NCBI GenBank assembly: GCA_030655595.1
Contig: JAUSNQ010000117.1
Location: forward strand, 1 to 7,395
Length of the DNA: 7,395 bases
Reading direction: 5' to 3'
Source of the DNA: Paludibacter sp.
Lineage (GTDB): Bacteria > Bacteroidota > Bacteroidia > Bacteroidales > Paludibacteraceae
In this document: positions 1 to 6,165 of the stretch, piece after piece
Position numbering within the stretch: the first letter of the stretch is position 1
Layout of the letters: every line of letters starts with the position of its first letter
Translations under genes and position numbers: made by a program
Notes under the pieces: generated by a model
What the model was told of the DNA's origin: nothing
The model's input: the letters and a program-made list of their open reading frames with translations, nothing else
The model's database searches: none

Positions 1-822
1 TATTATTTTTACAGCGATTCAAAACAGAAAGATATTGAATTGGCTGAGGTGGTAGAGTTGATGAATCAGGAGAAAGATCGTGTCGAAGATGAGTTTGTGG
101 ATCTCACCTATCAGTTCGACGGCTACACATCCACCATCAGAAATGACTCTTTATTGAAACTTTTGGATAGTGAAAAAGCCAGGGTTCAGGATTTATTAGA
201 TGAATTGCGCAACACCAAGGCGACCAATGCACGCAGAATCAAGGAATTAAAAGATGAATTGGATTCAGTGCGTAAAATTATGATGCACCTCGTTACACAA
301 ATCGACTCGTTGAATACGGAAAATATATTGTTGAAATCAGAAAACAAAGAAATACGCATGAAGTATGAGGCTTCTTCTCAAACAGTCTCTGAACTTTCAA
401 AAGAACGGGAAAATTTACATGAGGTCGTCACGCGTGCTTCAAAATTGGAAGTAGTAGCGTTCAATGTTACAACTTTAAGCGATCGGAATCGAAAAACAAA
501 CATATTTAGCAGAATTGCCAATTTGCAATTTGATTATACGATTGCCAAAAACATCACTGCTGAACCTGGCAAGAAAATCCTATATATGAGAATTACCCGT
601 CCCGATGGTGAAATTCTGACTAAGAGTAATGACAATGTATTTCCTTTTGAAAACAGGAAAATTACATATTCGGCAAAAAAAGATTACGAATACGGAGGGG
701 AAGCTGTTGAAGATATCATCTATTGGAAAGTAGAGGAAATCTTGCACGTGGGAACCTATCGGGTTGATTTCTTTACAGATGGAGATATCATTGGTAGTTA
801 TACTTTTGTGCTCAAAAAGTAA
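1..822 (+). CDS. Coiled-coil protein with C-terminal beta-rich domain, 5' partial
   Basis: The frame is open from the first base to the TAA at 820-822, giving 273 visible residues, so the true start lies left of the window; the TTG at 40 is only an internal codon. The visible part opens with an aromatic stretch (YYFYSDSKQ) that could be the end of a membrane anchor, but this cannot be settled here. Residues of about 14-140 are rich in Glu, Lys, Leu and Asp with heptad-like spacing, as in a long coiled coil. From about residue 150 the character changes to alternating hydrophobic and polar residues with Gly and aromatic positions (for example LYMRITRPDGEIL and GTYRVDFFTDGDIIGSY), which suggests a beta-sandwich-like domain ending the protein. 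I do not recognise a named family. The gene lies 23 bp before lutB on the same strand, so co-transcription is possible. The coding call is firm; function is unknown. Confidence 0.85.
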   Translation, partial: YYFYSDSKQKDIELAEVVELMNQEKDRVEDEFVDLTYQFDGYTSTIRNDSLLKLLDSEKARVQDLLDELRNTKATNARRIKELKDELDSVRKIMMHLVTQIDSLNTENILLKSENKEIRMKYEASSQTVSELSKERENLHEVVTRASKLEVVAFNVTTLSDRNRKTNIFSRIANLQFDYTIAKNITAEPGKKILYMRITRPDGEILTKSNDNVFPFENRKITYSAKKDYEYGGEAVEDIIYWKVEEILHVGTYRVDFFTDGDIIGSYTFVLKK

Positions 823-845
823 ATTCCGACAATTTGATTAAAACG

Positions 846-2225
846 ATGAAAGCAAAAGATTTTATTAAAGCTTCTGAAAATATTGCCTTTGATGTAAATC
901 ACCGCAAAACGATCGATTTTAATATTGCCCGTTATGATAAATCTGTGCAGATTGGCATGGGACGTTATCAAAATGTTGAATATGCCAAAACAAAAGCGGC
1001 TGCTATCAAAAGAGAGGTATTACAAAACTGGGGAAAATACTTGCTCGAATTTGAAAAAAATATCACAGCCAATGGAGCAGATGTGCTTTGGGCAAAAGAT
1101 GATGTGGAAGCCAATGAGCAAATTGTCAAAATACTAAAGGAAAACAAGGCGACTTTGCTCGTGAAGAGCAAATCCATGACCACCGAAGAAATTGATCTGA
1201 ATCATACTGCAGCGTTAGCGGGTTGCGAATCAATAGAGACAGATTTGGGAGAATTTATTGTTCAGGTTGCCGGGGAGAAGCCCTATCACATCGTGACTCC
1301 CGCTATGCATAAATCGAAAGGCGATATTGCCCGACTGTTTCATGAGAAGTTCGACACACCGATTGACAGCACACCGGAATCAATGACTGAATTTGTACGT
1401 GAAATGCTGCGCAAAAAGTACACAACGGCACAAATTGGGGTTACGGGAGCTAATTTTCTGATTGCAGACATTGGTGGTATTTCAGTCACGGAGAATGAAG
1501 GTAATGCCCTGATGACAACTGCTTTTCCTAAAGTGCATATTGTGATAGCCGGCATTGAGAAAATCATCCCAAAGATGAGTCAGCTCGGACTTTTTTACCC
1601 TTTGCTTGCTGCCCATGGAACAGGACAGCAGATTACAGCCTACAACACCATTTTTACCGGTCCCCGAAAAAAATCAGAAGCAGACGGTCCCGAGAAGATG
1701 TATGTAATCCTGTTGGATAACGGCCGTACCAACTTGTATGCAGATTCGGAAGCCTATGAAGCTCTTGCCTGCATTCGTTGTGGTGCTTGTCTGAATGCCT
1801 GTCCGGTCTATAAAATTATTGGCGGTTACACCTACGACACCACCTACAGCGGTCCGATTGGTTCGGTTTTAACCCCTTTCCTGAAAGGATTCAAAGATTT
1901 CTCGCATTTGAGTTTTGCTTCTACCCTGTGCGGAAAATGTGTGGAAGTCTGTCCGGTAAAAATTCCGCTGACCGACATTTTATTGAGCAACAGAAGAAAA
2001 AGCGTAGAACAAGGTTTGCGACCTGTTGCCGAAAAAATGGCCATGAAAAGTTTTGGCTGGATGAGCTCCAACCGCAAAACTTTAGATTTAGTCTCAGGGA
2101 ATTTAAAAAATTTAGTAACTTTACCGCTCAAATTTGTGGGCTGGGGACCGAATCGCGAAATGCCGAAATTCGCAGGTAAATCTTTTTCAGCACAATATAA
2201 GGCAAGAGCCGCAAAACGTAAATAA
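846..2225 (+). CDS. lutB: LutB-type lactate utilization iron-sulfur protein
   Basis: This is the LUD-domain plus ferredoxin-like subunit of the LutABC (LldEFG) complex, which oxidises L-lactate to pyruvate in the cytoplasm. The LUD domain covers roughly residues 60-290. Two iron-sulfur motifs follow: C309-x2-C312-x2-C315-x3-C319-P (CIRCGACLNACP) and C362-x2-C365-x3-C369-P (CGKCVEVCPVKIPL), with the family segment GPIGSVLTPFL between them. A basic tail closes the protein, similar to the end of other LutB proteins. I chose ATG 846 (459 residues, normal family length) over an in-frame TTG at 834, which would add four residues; neither has a Shine-Dalgarno sequence. Its usual partners LutA and LutC are not adjacent: a coiled-coil gene lies 23 bp upstream and an FKBP lipoprotein 24 bp downstream. 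All visible cluster cysteines are intact, so it looks functional. Family assignment is confident; lactate as the substrate is inferred from the family. Confidence 0.93.
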   Translation: MKAKDFIKASENIAFDVNHRKTIDFNIARYDKSVQIGMGRYQNVEYAKTKAAAIKREVLQNWGKYLLEFEKNITANGADVLWAKDDVEANEQIVKILKENKATLLVKSKSMTTEEIDLNHTAALAGCESIETDLGEFIVQVAGEKPYHIVTPAMHKSKGDIARLFHEKFDTPIDSTPESMTEFVREMLRKKYTTAQIGVTGANFLIADIGGISVTENEGNALMTTAFPKVHIVIAGIEKIIPKMSQLGLFYPLLAAHGTGQQITAYNTIFTGPRKKSEADGPEKMYVILLDNGRTNLYADSEAYEALACIRCGACLNACPVYKIIGGYTYDTTYSGPIGSVLTPFLKGFKDFSHLSFASTLCGKCVEVCPVKIPLTDILLSNRRKSVEQGLRPVAEKMAMKSFGWMSSNRKTLDLVSGNLKNLVTLPLKFVGWGPNREMPKFAGKSFSAQYKARAAKRK

Positions 2226-2240
2226 CAAGCATTAAATAAT

Positions 2241-2252
2241 AACAACAATATG
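2241..2252 (+). promoter_or_regulatory. A-rich translation start context of the FKBP gene
   Basis: The sequence AACAACAAT precedes the ATG at 2250 directly, with no Shine-Dalgarno-like purine run. The identical 12 bases (AACAACAATATG) stand before lemA at 4251-4262. Weak or absent Shine-Dalgarno sequences with A-rich leaders are usual in Bacteroidota. That this serves as the ribosome-recruiting context is inferred. Confidence 0.4.
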
Positions 2253-2714
2253 CCACACCAATTAAAATACCTTTTCATTGTTCTTATAACAATCTTTTTT
2301 CTTTCATCCTGCAACGAAGATGAATTCGCTGATTGGAAAATCCTCAACGAAAACTGGCTGGAGGAATTTAAAGCATTGCACCAGGATGAACCTGATTTTT
2401 TTAAAACAGAAAGCGGTATCTTTTACAAAGTGATTCATCAAAGCAATTATACACAACCAAACTCAAACAGTGTAATCTATGCTCAATATACGGGCAAACT
2501 CATCAATGGGACTACATTTGATAGTGGAATTTATAACCAATATCTTTCACAAGCCATCAGGGGATGGCAAGAGGGAATACCCAAAATGAGAGATGGTGCG
2601 CATTTTATCTTTTACATACCTGCCGAACTGGCGTACGGAGAAGAAGGACAAGGAAATGTTCCTCCAAATTCAACATTAATATTCGACATTAAATTAATTA
2701 AAACTTATAATTGA
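2250..2714 (+). CDS. FKBP-type peptidyl-prolyl isomerase lipoprotein
   Basis: A 154-residue secreted prolyl cis-trans isomerase, expected to help fold proteins in the periplasm while anchored to a membrane by lipid. Residues 1-21 form a lipoprotein signal (hydrophobic core, then LSSC with the lipid-bearing C21), followed by Asn-Glu-Asp-Glu. A short linker leads to one FKBP domain from about residue 55 to the end. Compared with human FKBP12, the pocket residues are present: Y80 and F90-D91 (YTGKLINGTTFDSG), W106 in RGWQEG, Y129 in AYGEEG and F145 in LIFDIKLI. The loop carrying His87 in FKBP12 is shorter and has no histidine, which is common in bacterial members. The start is fixed by the lipoprotein signal. 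It lies 24 bp after lutB and 38 bp before the TPM gene, so it may belong to the same transcript. Which proteins it folds cannot be told. Confidence 0.93.
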   Translation: MPHQLKYLFIVLITIFFLSSCNEDEFADWKILNENWLEEFKALHQDEPDFFKTESGIFYKVIHQSNYTQPNSNSVIYAQYTGKLINGTTFDSGIYNQYLSQAIRGWQEGIPKMRDGAHFIFYIPAELAYGEEGQGNVPPNSTLIFDIKLIKTYN

Positions 2715-2752
2715 TTATTTATAAGTTAATGTAAAATTTAATCATTCAACTT

Positions 2753-4075
2753 ATGAAAAACTACATCACAGTCATATTTTTTTTTCTTTCACTTCCGTTA
2801 TTTGCAGCAAGTTATAACCTTCAAAACATTCCAAATCCCAAGGTTTCGGACAGTCGCAACTATGTGAGTAACCCCGACGGTATAATCCAAACGGCTACAG
2901 TCAATCAAATGAACGTGCTACTAGATTCTTTAGAGTCGGCTACACGAACAGAAGTGGCGGTGGTAATCATTGAATCTATTGATAATGAACAGATTGAACT
3001 CTTCGCAACCGATCTTTTCAAGCTGTGGGGAGTAGGTAAAGAAAAGGAAGACAATGGTTTACTGATTTTATTCGTACTCGACCAGCGGGCTATCCGTTTC
3101 GAAACAGGATATGGAATCGAAGGACTATTACCCGATGCGATTGCCAGTCGCATCCAAGACCAAAGCATGTTTCCGTATTTTAAAGAGGGAGATTATAATC
3201 AGGGTTTTCTGAGAGGCACGCAACACGTGGTTTCTGTACTCAAGCAGGAAGCTTTTATAGCAGAAGAAAAAACAATCCCTTGGAATGAAGTGATACCCAT
3301 TGCAGTTGCTATTTACTTGATTTTAATGGTTCTATCATTTTATTGGATTAGCCATGCGGTTCATAAAATCAAAAACAATGCGCTTTTAAAATCCAATATC
3401 AGCAAATTCAAAGCACTGAAAAACGAGAAATCCGGCATCATGCTGATTTTTAACATACTTTTCCCTGCAATCGCACTTTTTGTAATCGTGCTGTTTTTCG
3501 ATCCTGTTTATTTAATTTTTCTGATTGGAGTACCTATTGCCACTTTGCCATCCAATTTATATTGTAAATGGATCATGCGAAAAATTCGTCGTCAACCGAT
3601 ACCATGCACAAGTTGTGAAGGCAAAATGCATATTTTGTCGGAAAGGAAAGAAGATGCTCATCTGAAACTATCTCAACAGTTTGAAGAAGAATTGCATGCG
3701 GTCGACTATGATGTATTTGTCTGCGATGATTGTGGCAACGAAGCAATTTTCACACTCGACAAACCAAGCGCATATTCAGAGTGTCCAAAATGCAAAACCA
3801 AAGCGTTTATCATACAAGAGAAAAAAGTCATAGTGGCACCTACTTTCGTGAATGGCGGAACAGAAAGAATTACTTATAAATGTAAATTCTGTGGCTATGA
3901 AGAACATAACAATACGCATTTACCAAGAATTTCCCGTACAAGTGGAGGTTTAGCGGCAGGTGCTGCAGCAGGCAGTATTTTCAGCGGACGAGGCGGGTTC
4001 GGAGGAGGAGGATTCGGAGGCGGTGGCTTTGGCGGTGGATTATCCGGTGGCGGCGGTGCAACGGGGAGATGGTGA
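2753..4075 (+). CDS. TPM-domain membrane protein with zinc ribbons and Gly-rich tail
   Basis: A 440-residue envelope protein of the TPM (YgcG-like) family. Residues 1-19 are a signal peptide (FFFLSLPLFAA). The TPM domain spans about 31-165 and carries family marks such as DNGLLILFVLDQRAIRFETG and GYGIEGLLPDA. Three hydrophobic segments follow (about 181-200, 228-248, 251-270). Behind them are four CxxC pairs, C285/C288, C324/C327, C344/C347 and C377/C380, enough for two zinc ribbons. The tail from 397 is glycine-rich and ends GGGGATGRW, close to the Gly-rich/Trp ending typical of the family. Simple topology reasoning puts the TPM domain outside and the zinc ribbons in the cytoplasm. LemA follows 184 bp downstream, a frequent pairing. 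Biochemical function is not established by sequence; some plant TPM proteins have been described as phosphatases. A run of nine T (2777-2785) lies in the signal-peptide codons. Confidence 0.9.
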   Translation: MKNYITVIFFFLSLPLFAASYNLQNIPNPKVSDSRNYVSNPDGIIQTATVNQMNVLLDSLESATRTEVAVVIIESIDNEQIELFATDLFKLWGVGKEKEDNGLLILFVLDQRAIRFETGYGIEGLLPDAIASRIQDQSMFPYFKEGDYNQGFLRGTQHVVSVLKQEAFIAEEKTIPWNEVIPIAVAIYLILMVLSFYWISHAVHKIKNNALLKSNISKFKALKNEKSGIMLIFNILFPAIALFVIVLFFDPVYLIFLIGVPIATLPSNLYCKWIMRKIRRQPIPCTSCEGKMHILSERKEDAHLKLSQQFEEELHAVDYDVFVCDDCGNEAIFTLDKPSAYSECPKCKTKAFIIQEKKVIVAPTFVNGGTERITYKCKFCGYEEHNNTHLPRISRTSGGLAAGAAAGSIFSGRGGFGGGGFGGGGFGGGLSGGGGATGRW

Positions 4076-4078
4076 TAT

Positions 4079-4139
4079 TAGCGAAAAGCTAAGAACTAAA
4101 AGCGAAGAGCGAAAGAAAGTGATTAGTGGTTAGTTAGTG
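4079..4139 (+). repeat. Low-complexity purine-rich and TTAG-rich spacer
   Basis: Just after the TPM stop codon comes a purine-rich stretch with degenerate AGCGAA/AGCTAA copies (about 4080-4115), then overlapping copies of a TTAGTG-like word (4120-4139). These short repeats lead directly into the 16-bp tandem array. No coding potential or convincing terminator hairpin is visible. The TPM–LemA spacer is thus almost wholly made of short repeats. Confidence 0.5.
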
Positions 4140-4251
4140 ATTACACGTATACACAATTACACGTATACACAATTACACGAATACACAATTACACAGCTAC
4201 ACAATTACACGGATATAAAATTACACGAATACACAGTTACAAAATTTAAAA
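4140..4251 (+). repeat. 16-bp tandem repeat array upstream of lemA
   Basis: Six head-to-tail copies of a 16-bp unit begin at 4140, 4156, 4172, 4188, 4204 and 4220. Copies 1 and 2 are identical (ATTACACGTATACACA), copies 3 and 6 differ by one base (GAATACACA) and are identical to each other, and copies 4 and 5 diverge more. A decayed seventh copy (4236-4251) merges into the leader just before the lemA start. The reading frame starting at GTG 4137 happens to stay open through the array and join lemA, but the resulting Tyr/Thr/His-rich peptide simply mirrors the repeat and places the membrane anchor in mid-protein, so I treat the array as untranslated leader. Confidence 0.9.
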
Positions 4252-4262
4252 ACAACAATATG
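4251..4262 (+). promoter_or_regulatory. A-rich start context that fixes the lemA start
   Basis: AACAACAAT directly before ATG 4260 repeats exactly the context of the FKBP start at 2241-2252. It supports ATG 4260 rather than the upstream GTG 4137 as the lemA start. No Shine-Dalgarno sequence is present at either position. Confidence 0.45.
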
Positions 4263-4850
4263 AAAAAAACAACAATCATTCTAATTACCGTCATTGCAGT
4301 CATAGCTATCATTATTTTATCAGGTATTAGCAAGTACAACAACATCATCGGATTGGAAGAAGATGTAAACGGACAATGGGCAAATGTTGAAAATCAATAT
4401 CAACGTCGTGCCGATTTGATTCCGAACCTGGTTGCTACTGTGAAGGGCTATGCGGCTCACGAAAGCGAAACATTTGAGAATGTGGTAGCAGCTCGTGCAA
4501 AAGCGACTCAAGTAACCGTTGACCCAACCAATTTAACCGCTGAGAAAATGCAGGAATTTCAGGCAGCTCAGGGTCAGTTAGGATCAGCCTTAGGTCGCTT
4601 GTTGATGATTACGGAAAATTATCCGGATCTGAAAGCCAATCAAAATTTCAGGGAACTCCAAGTTCAGCTGGAGGGCACCGAAAACAGAATTGCTACAGAG
4701 AGAACACGTTTCAATGATGTAGCTAAAAAATTCAATGCTGTTATACGTCGCTTTCCGACCAACATGCTTGCTTCGATGTTTGGATTCGATACAAAACCCT
4801 ATTTTGAAGCAGAAGTTGGTAGTAATGTTGCTCCCGAAGTTGCGTTTTAA
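4260..4850 (+). CDS. lemA: LemA family membrane protein
   Basis: A 196-residue protein of normal LemA length. Residues 1-3 are Met-Lys-Lys and about 5-22 form a single membrane helix (IILITVIAVIAIIILSG); the rest is a helical, charged domain. The family hallmark is clear: NGQWANVENQYQRRADLIPN followed by LVATVKGYAAHE at residues of about 38-70. Further matches are ENYPDLKANQNFRELQVQLE, the ATERTRFNDVAKKFNA helix and the ending RFPTNMLASMFGF. LemA proteins are thought to be an N-terminal anchor with a mostly helical soluble domain; their molecular job is unclear. The upstream neighbour is a TPM protein, a conserved partnership. I chose ATG 4260 because it yields a standard N-terminal anchor, whereas GTG 4137 would prepend 41 residues encoded by tandem repeats. 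The gene is intact. Confidence 0.95.
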   Translation: MKKTTIILITVIAVIAIIILSGISKYNNIIGLEEDVNGQWANVENQYQRRADLIPNLVATVKGYAAHESETFENVVAARAKATQVTVDPTNLTAEKMQEFQAAQGQLGSALGRLLMITENYPDLKANQNFRELQVQLEGTENRIATERTRFNDVAKKFNAVIRRFPTNMLASMFGFDTKPYFEAEVGSNVAPEVAF

Positions 4851-4921
4851 ACATGATGGTTCAATTGTGGTAAAAGGTTCATAACAATTGGTCTAATTTA
4901 AACGTTTTATAAATTAAAAAA

Positions 4922-5920
4922 ATGTCAGATAAATTTATTCCTGATACAAACCGTTACAACGGTACCATGACTTACCGCCATTGTGGAAAAAGCGGTTTAA
5001 AACTTCCCTTGATATCACTGGGTTTGTGGCATAACTTCGGAGATGTCGACAACCGGGAAGAAGCTGTTAAGATGCTACATCACGCATTTGAAAATGGCAT
5101 CACGCATTTCGATTTGGCTAATAATTATGGTCAACCTTTCGGAAGTGCAGAAAAGAATTTCGGCAAAATCATCAAAGGTGATTTCTCATCCTATCGCGAT
5201 GAATTAATCATCAGCACCAAAGCCGGTCATGAAATGTGGCCCGGACCTTATGGCGATGGTGGTTCGCGCAAATACCTGATGGCCAGCATCGAACAAAGTC
5301 TGAAACGCATGCATCTTGTCTATGTGGATATTTTCTATTCACACCGTTACGATCCGAGCACTCCTTTGGAGGAAACGATGGGTGCTTTATCCGATGTCGT
5401 GAAACAAGGCAAAGCATTGTATGTTGGAATCTCGAAATATCCGGAAGAAAAAGCCCGTGAGGCATACCGACTGTTAAAAGAAAGTGGCACACCCTGCTTG
5501 ATTTACCAGGGTAAATACAGCATCCTATCCAGAGAAGTTGAATATTCAGCGTTCCCTTTGGCACAGAAAAACGGAGTCGGCTTTATCGCATTTTCTCCTT
5601 TGTCGCAGGGGTTGCTCAGTGATAAATACCTACAAGGAATACCTGAAAATTCGAGGGCAGCTCTAAGCCATGGTTTTTTACAACAAAATCAGGTTACACC
5701 GGAAATTATATCCAAAGTAAAACAATTGAATGATATTGCACTGCAACGCGGACAAACGCTTGCACAAATGGCATTGGCCTGGTGCTTCCACCAACCAATT
5801 GTCAATTCGGTTATTGTAGGTGCCAGCTCGGTAAAACAGTTGCAGGATAATATTGATGCGATCAAACATATTACTTTTACGGCTGAGGAGTTGTGGGAAA
5901 TTGGTGAAATTGCAGGGTGA
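4922..5920 (+). CDS. yghZ: Aldo/keto reductase, YghZ (AKR14A) type
   Basis: A 332-residue NADPH-type aldo/keto reductase with strong likeness, from memory, to E. coli YghZ (Gpr), which reduces L-glyceraldehyde 3-phosphate and other aldehydes such as methylglyoxal. Shared stretches include YRHCGKSGLKLP, SLGLWHNFG, GITHFDLANNYG, DELIISTKAG, MWPGPYGDGGSRKYL and YVDIFYSHR. The catalytic tetrad is complete: D64, Y69, K100 and H141. The cofactor-binding end VIVGASSVKQLQDNIDA (about 299-315) is present. It is a cytoplasmic (beta/alpha)8 barrel. The protein stops at EIGEIAG, about a dozen residues sooner than the E. coli enzyme, and the loop near residues 245-255 is also shorter. A 71-bp A/T-rich gap separates it from lemA, so it may have its own promoter. 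A 273-bp inverted-repeat element begins 13 bp after its stop. The true substrate here is unknown. Confidence 0.93.
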   Translation: MSDKFIPDTNRYNGTMTYRHCGKSGLKLPLISLGLWHNFGDVDNREEAVKMLHHAFENGITHFDLANNYGQPFGSAEKNFGKIIKGDFSSYRDELIISTKAGHEMWPGPYGDGGSRKYLMASIEQSLKRMHLVYVDIFYSHRYDPSTPLEETMGALSDVVKQGKALYVGISKYPEEKAREAYRLLKESGTPCLIYQGKYSILSREVEYSAFPLAQKNGVGFIAFSPLSQGLLSDKYLQGIPENSRAALSHGFLQQNQVTPEIISKVKQLNDIALQRGQTLAQMALAWCFHQPIVNSVIVGASSVKQLQDNIDAIKHITFTAEELWEIGEIAG

Positions 5921-5933
5921 TTTTATAATATAA

Positions 5934-5974
5934 ACCACAAAAGGCACAAAAGAAAGACGAAGGAATCACAAAAG
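5934..5974 (+). repeat. Left arm of the 41-bp inverted repeat
   Basis: The arm starts ACCACAAAAGGCACAAAAGA and ends GAATCACAAAAG. It is the exact reverse complement of 6166-6206 over all 41 bases, and pairing stops on both sides beyond these limits. Internally it carries spaced CACAAAAG words. Confidence 0.97.
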
Positions 5975-5982
5975 GTTTATTC

Positions 5983-6002
5983 TTTGCCCCGTTAGGGGCA
6001 AA
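5983..6002. repeat. Palindrome A of the inverted-repeat element
   Basis: TTTGCCCC (5983-5990) pairs with GGGGCAAA (5995-6002) around the loop GTTA: an 8-bp perfect stem. There is no U-run after it on either strand, so it is not a standard terminator. On the + strand it is followed by TCGGTAAAAA (6006-6015), a tail shared in inverted orientation with palindrome C. Confidence 0.85.
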
Positions 6003-6037
6003 ATGTCGGTAAAAAATTGATGTTATAACGAAACCTT

Positions 6038-6055
6038 CCGCCCCGATAGGGGCGG
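6038..6055. repeat. Palindrome B of the inverted-repeat element
   Basis: CCGCCCC (6038-6044) pairs with GGGGCGG (6049-6055) around the loop GATA, a 7-bp stem entirely of G/C pairs. It has the same GCCCC-N4-GGGGC core as A and C but lacks their shared tail. Its centre is 54 bp from that of A. Confidence 0.85.
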
Positions 6056-6094
6056 GACAAAATCATCATTAAAAACGTTCTTTCTACTGAGCTA

Positions 6095-6112
6095 TTGCCC
6101 CTGACGGGGCAA
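6095..6112. repeat. Palindrome C of the inverted-repeat element
   Basis: TTGCCCC (6095-6101) pairs with GGGGCAA (6106-6112) around the loop TGAC (GTCA on the - strand). Read on the - strand it is followed by TCAGTAGAAA (6081-6090), matching the tail of palindrome A at the same distance. C is therefore an inverted copy relative to A. Its centre is 57 bp from that of B. Confidence 0.85.
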
Positions 6113-6165
6113 AGAGATATACACCTTGCTTTAGTTTTTCGAGTCTCATTATTTCAAATACTTAT

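Noticed and set aside
1844..2347. Long - strand open frame of 167 codons across the end of lutB
   Set aside because: It is antisense to the confidently assigned LutB cysteine-motif region and FKBP start, and its product has no recognisable features.
2702..2727. Possible terminator hairpin after the FKBP gene (AACTTATA pairing with TATAAGTT)
   Set aside because: The stem is 8 bp of nearly pure A/T with a 10-base loop, overlaps the stop codon and lacks a U-run, so it would be too weak to call.
5211..5564. - strand open frame of 117 codons inside the aldo/keto reductase
   Set aside because: It lies opposite the conserved catalytic region of the reductase and looks like a composition shadow.
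5678..5947. - strand open frame of 89 codons starting in the left inverted-repeat arm
   Set aside because: It begins with the same MPFVV as the GTG-started form of the lipoprotein only because the arms are inverted copies; the rest is antisense to the reductase.
5983..6112. The three GC palindromes as rho-independent terminators of the reductase gene
   Set aside because: None is followed by a U-run on either strand, and having three near-identical palindromes in mixed orientation fits a repeat family better.
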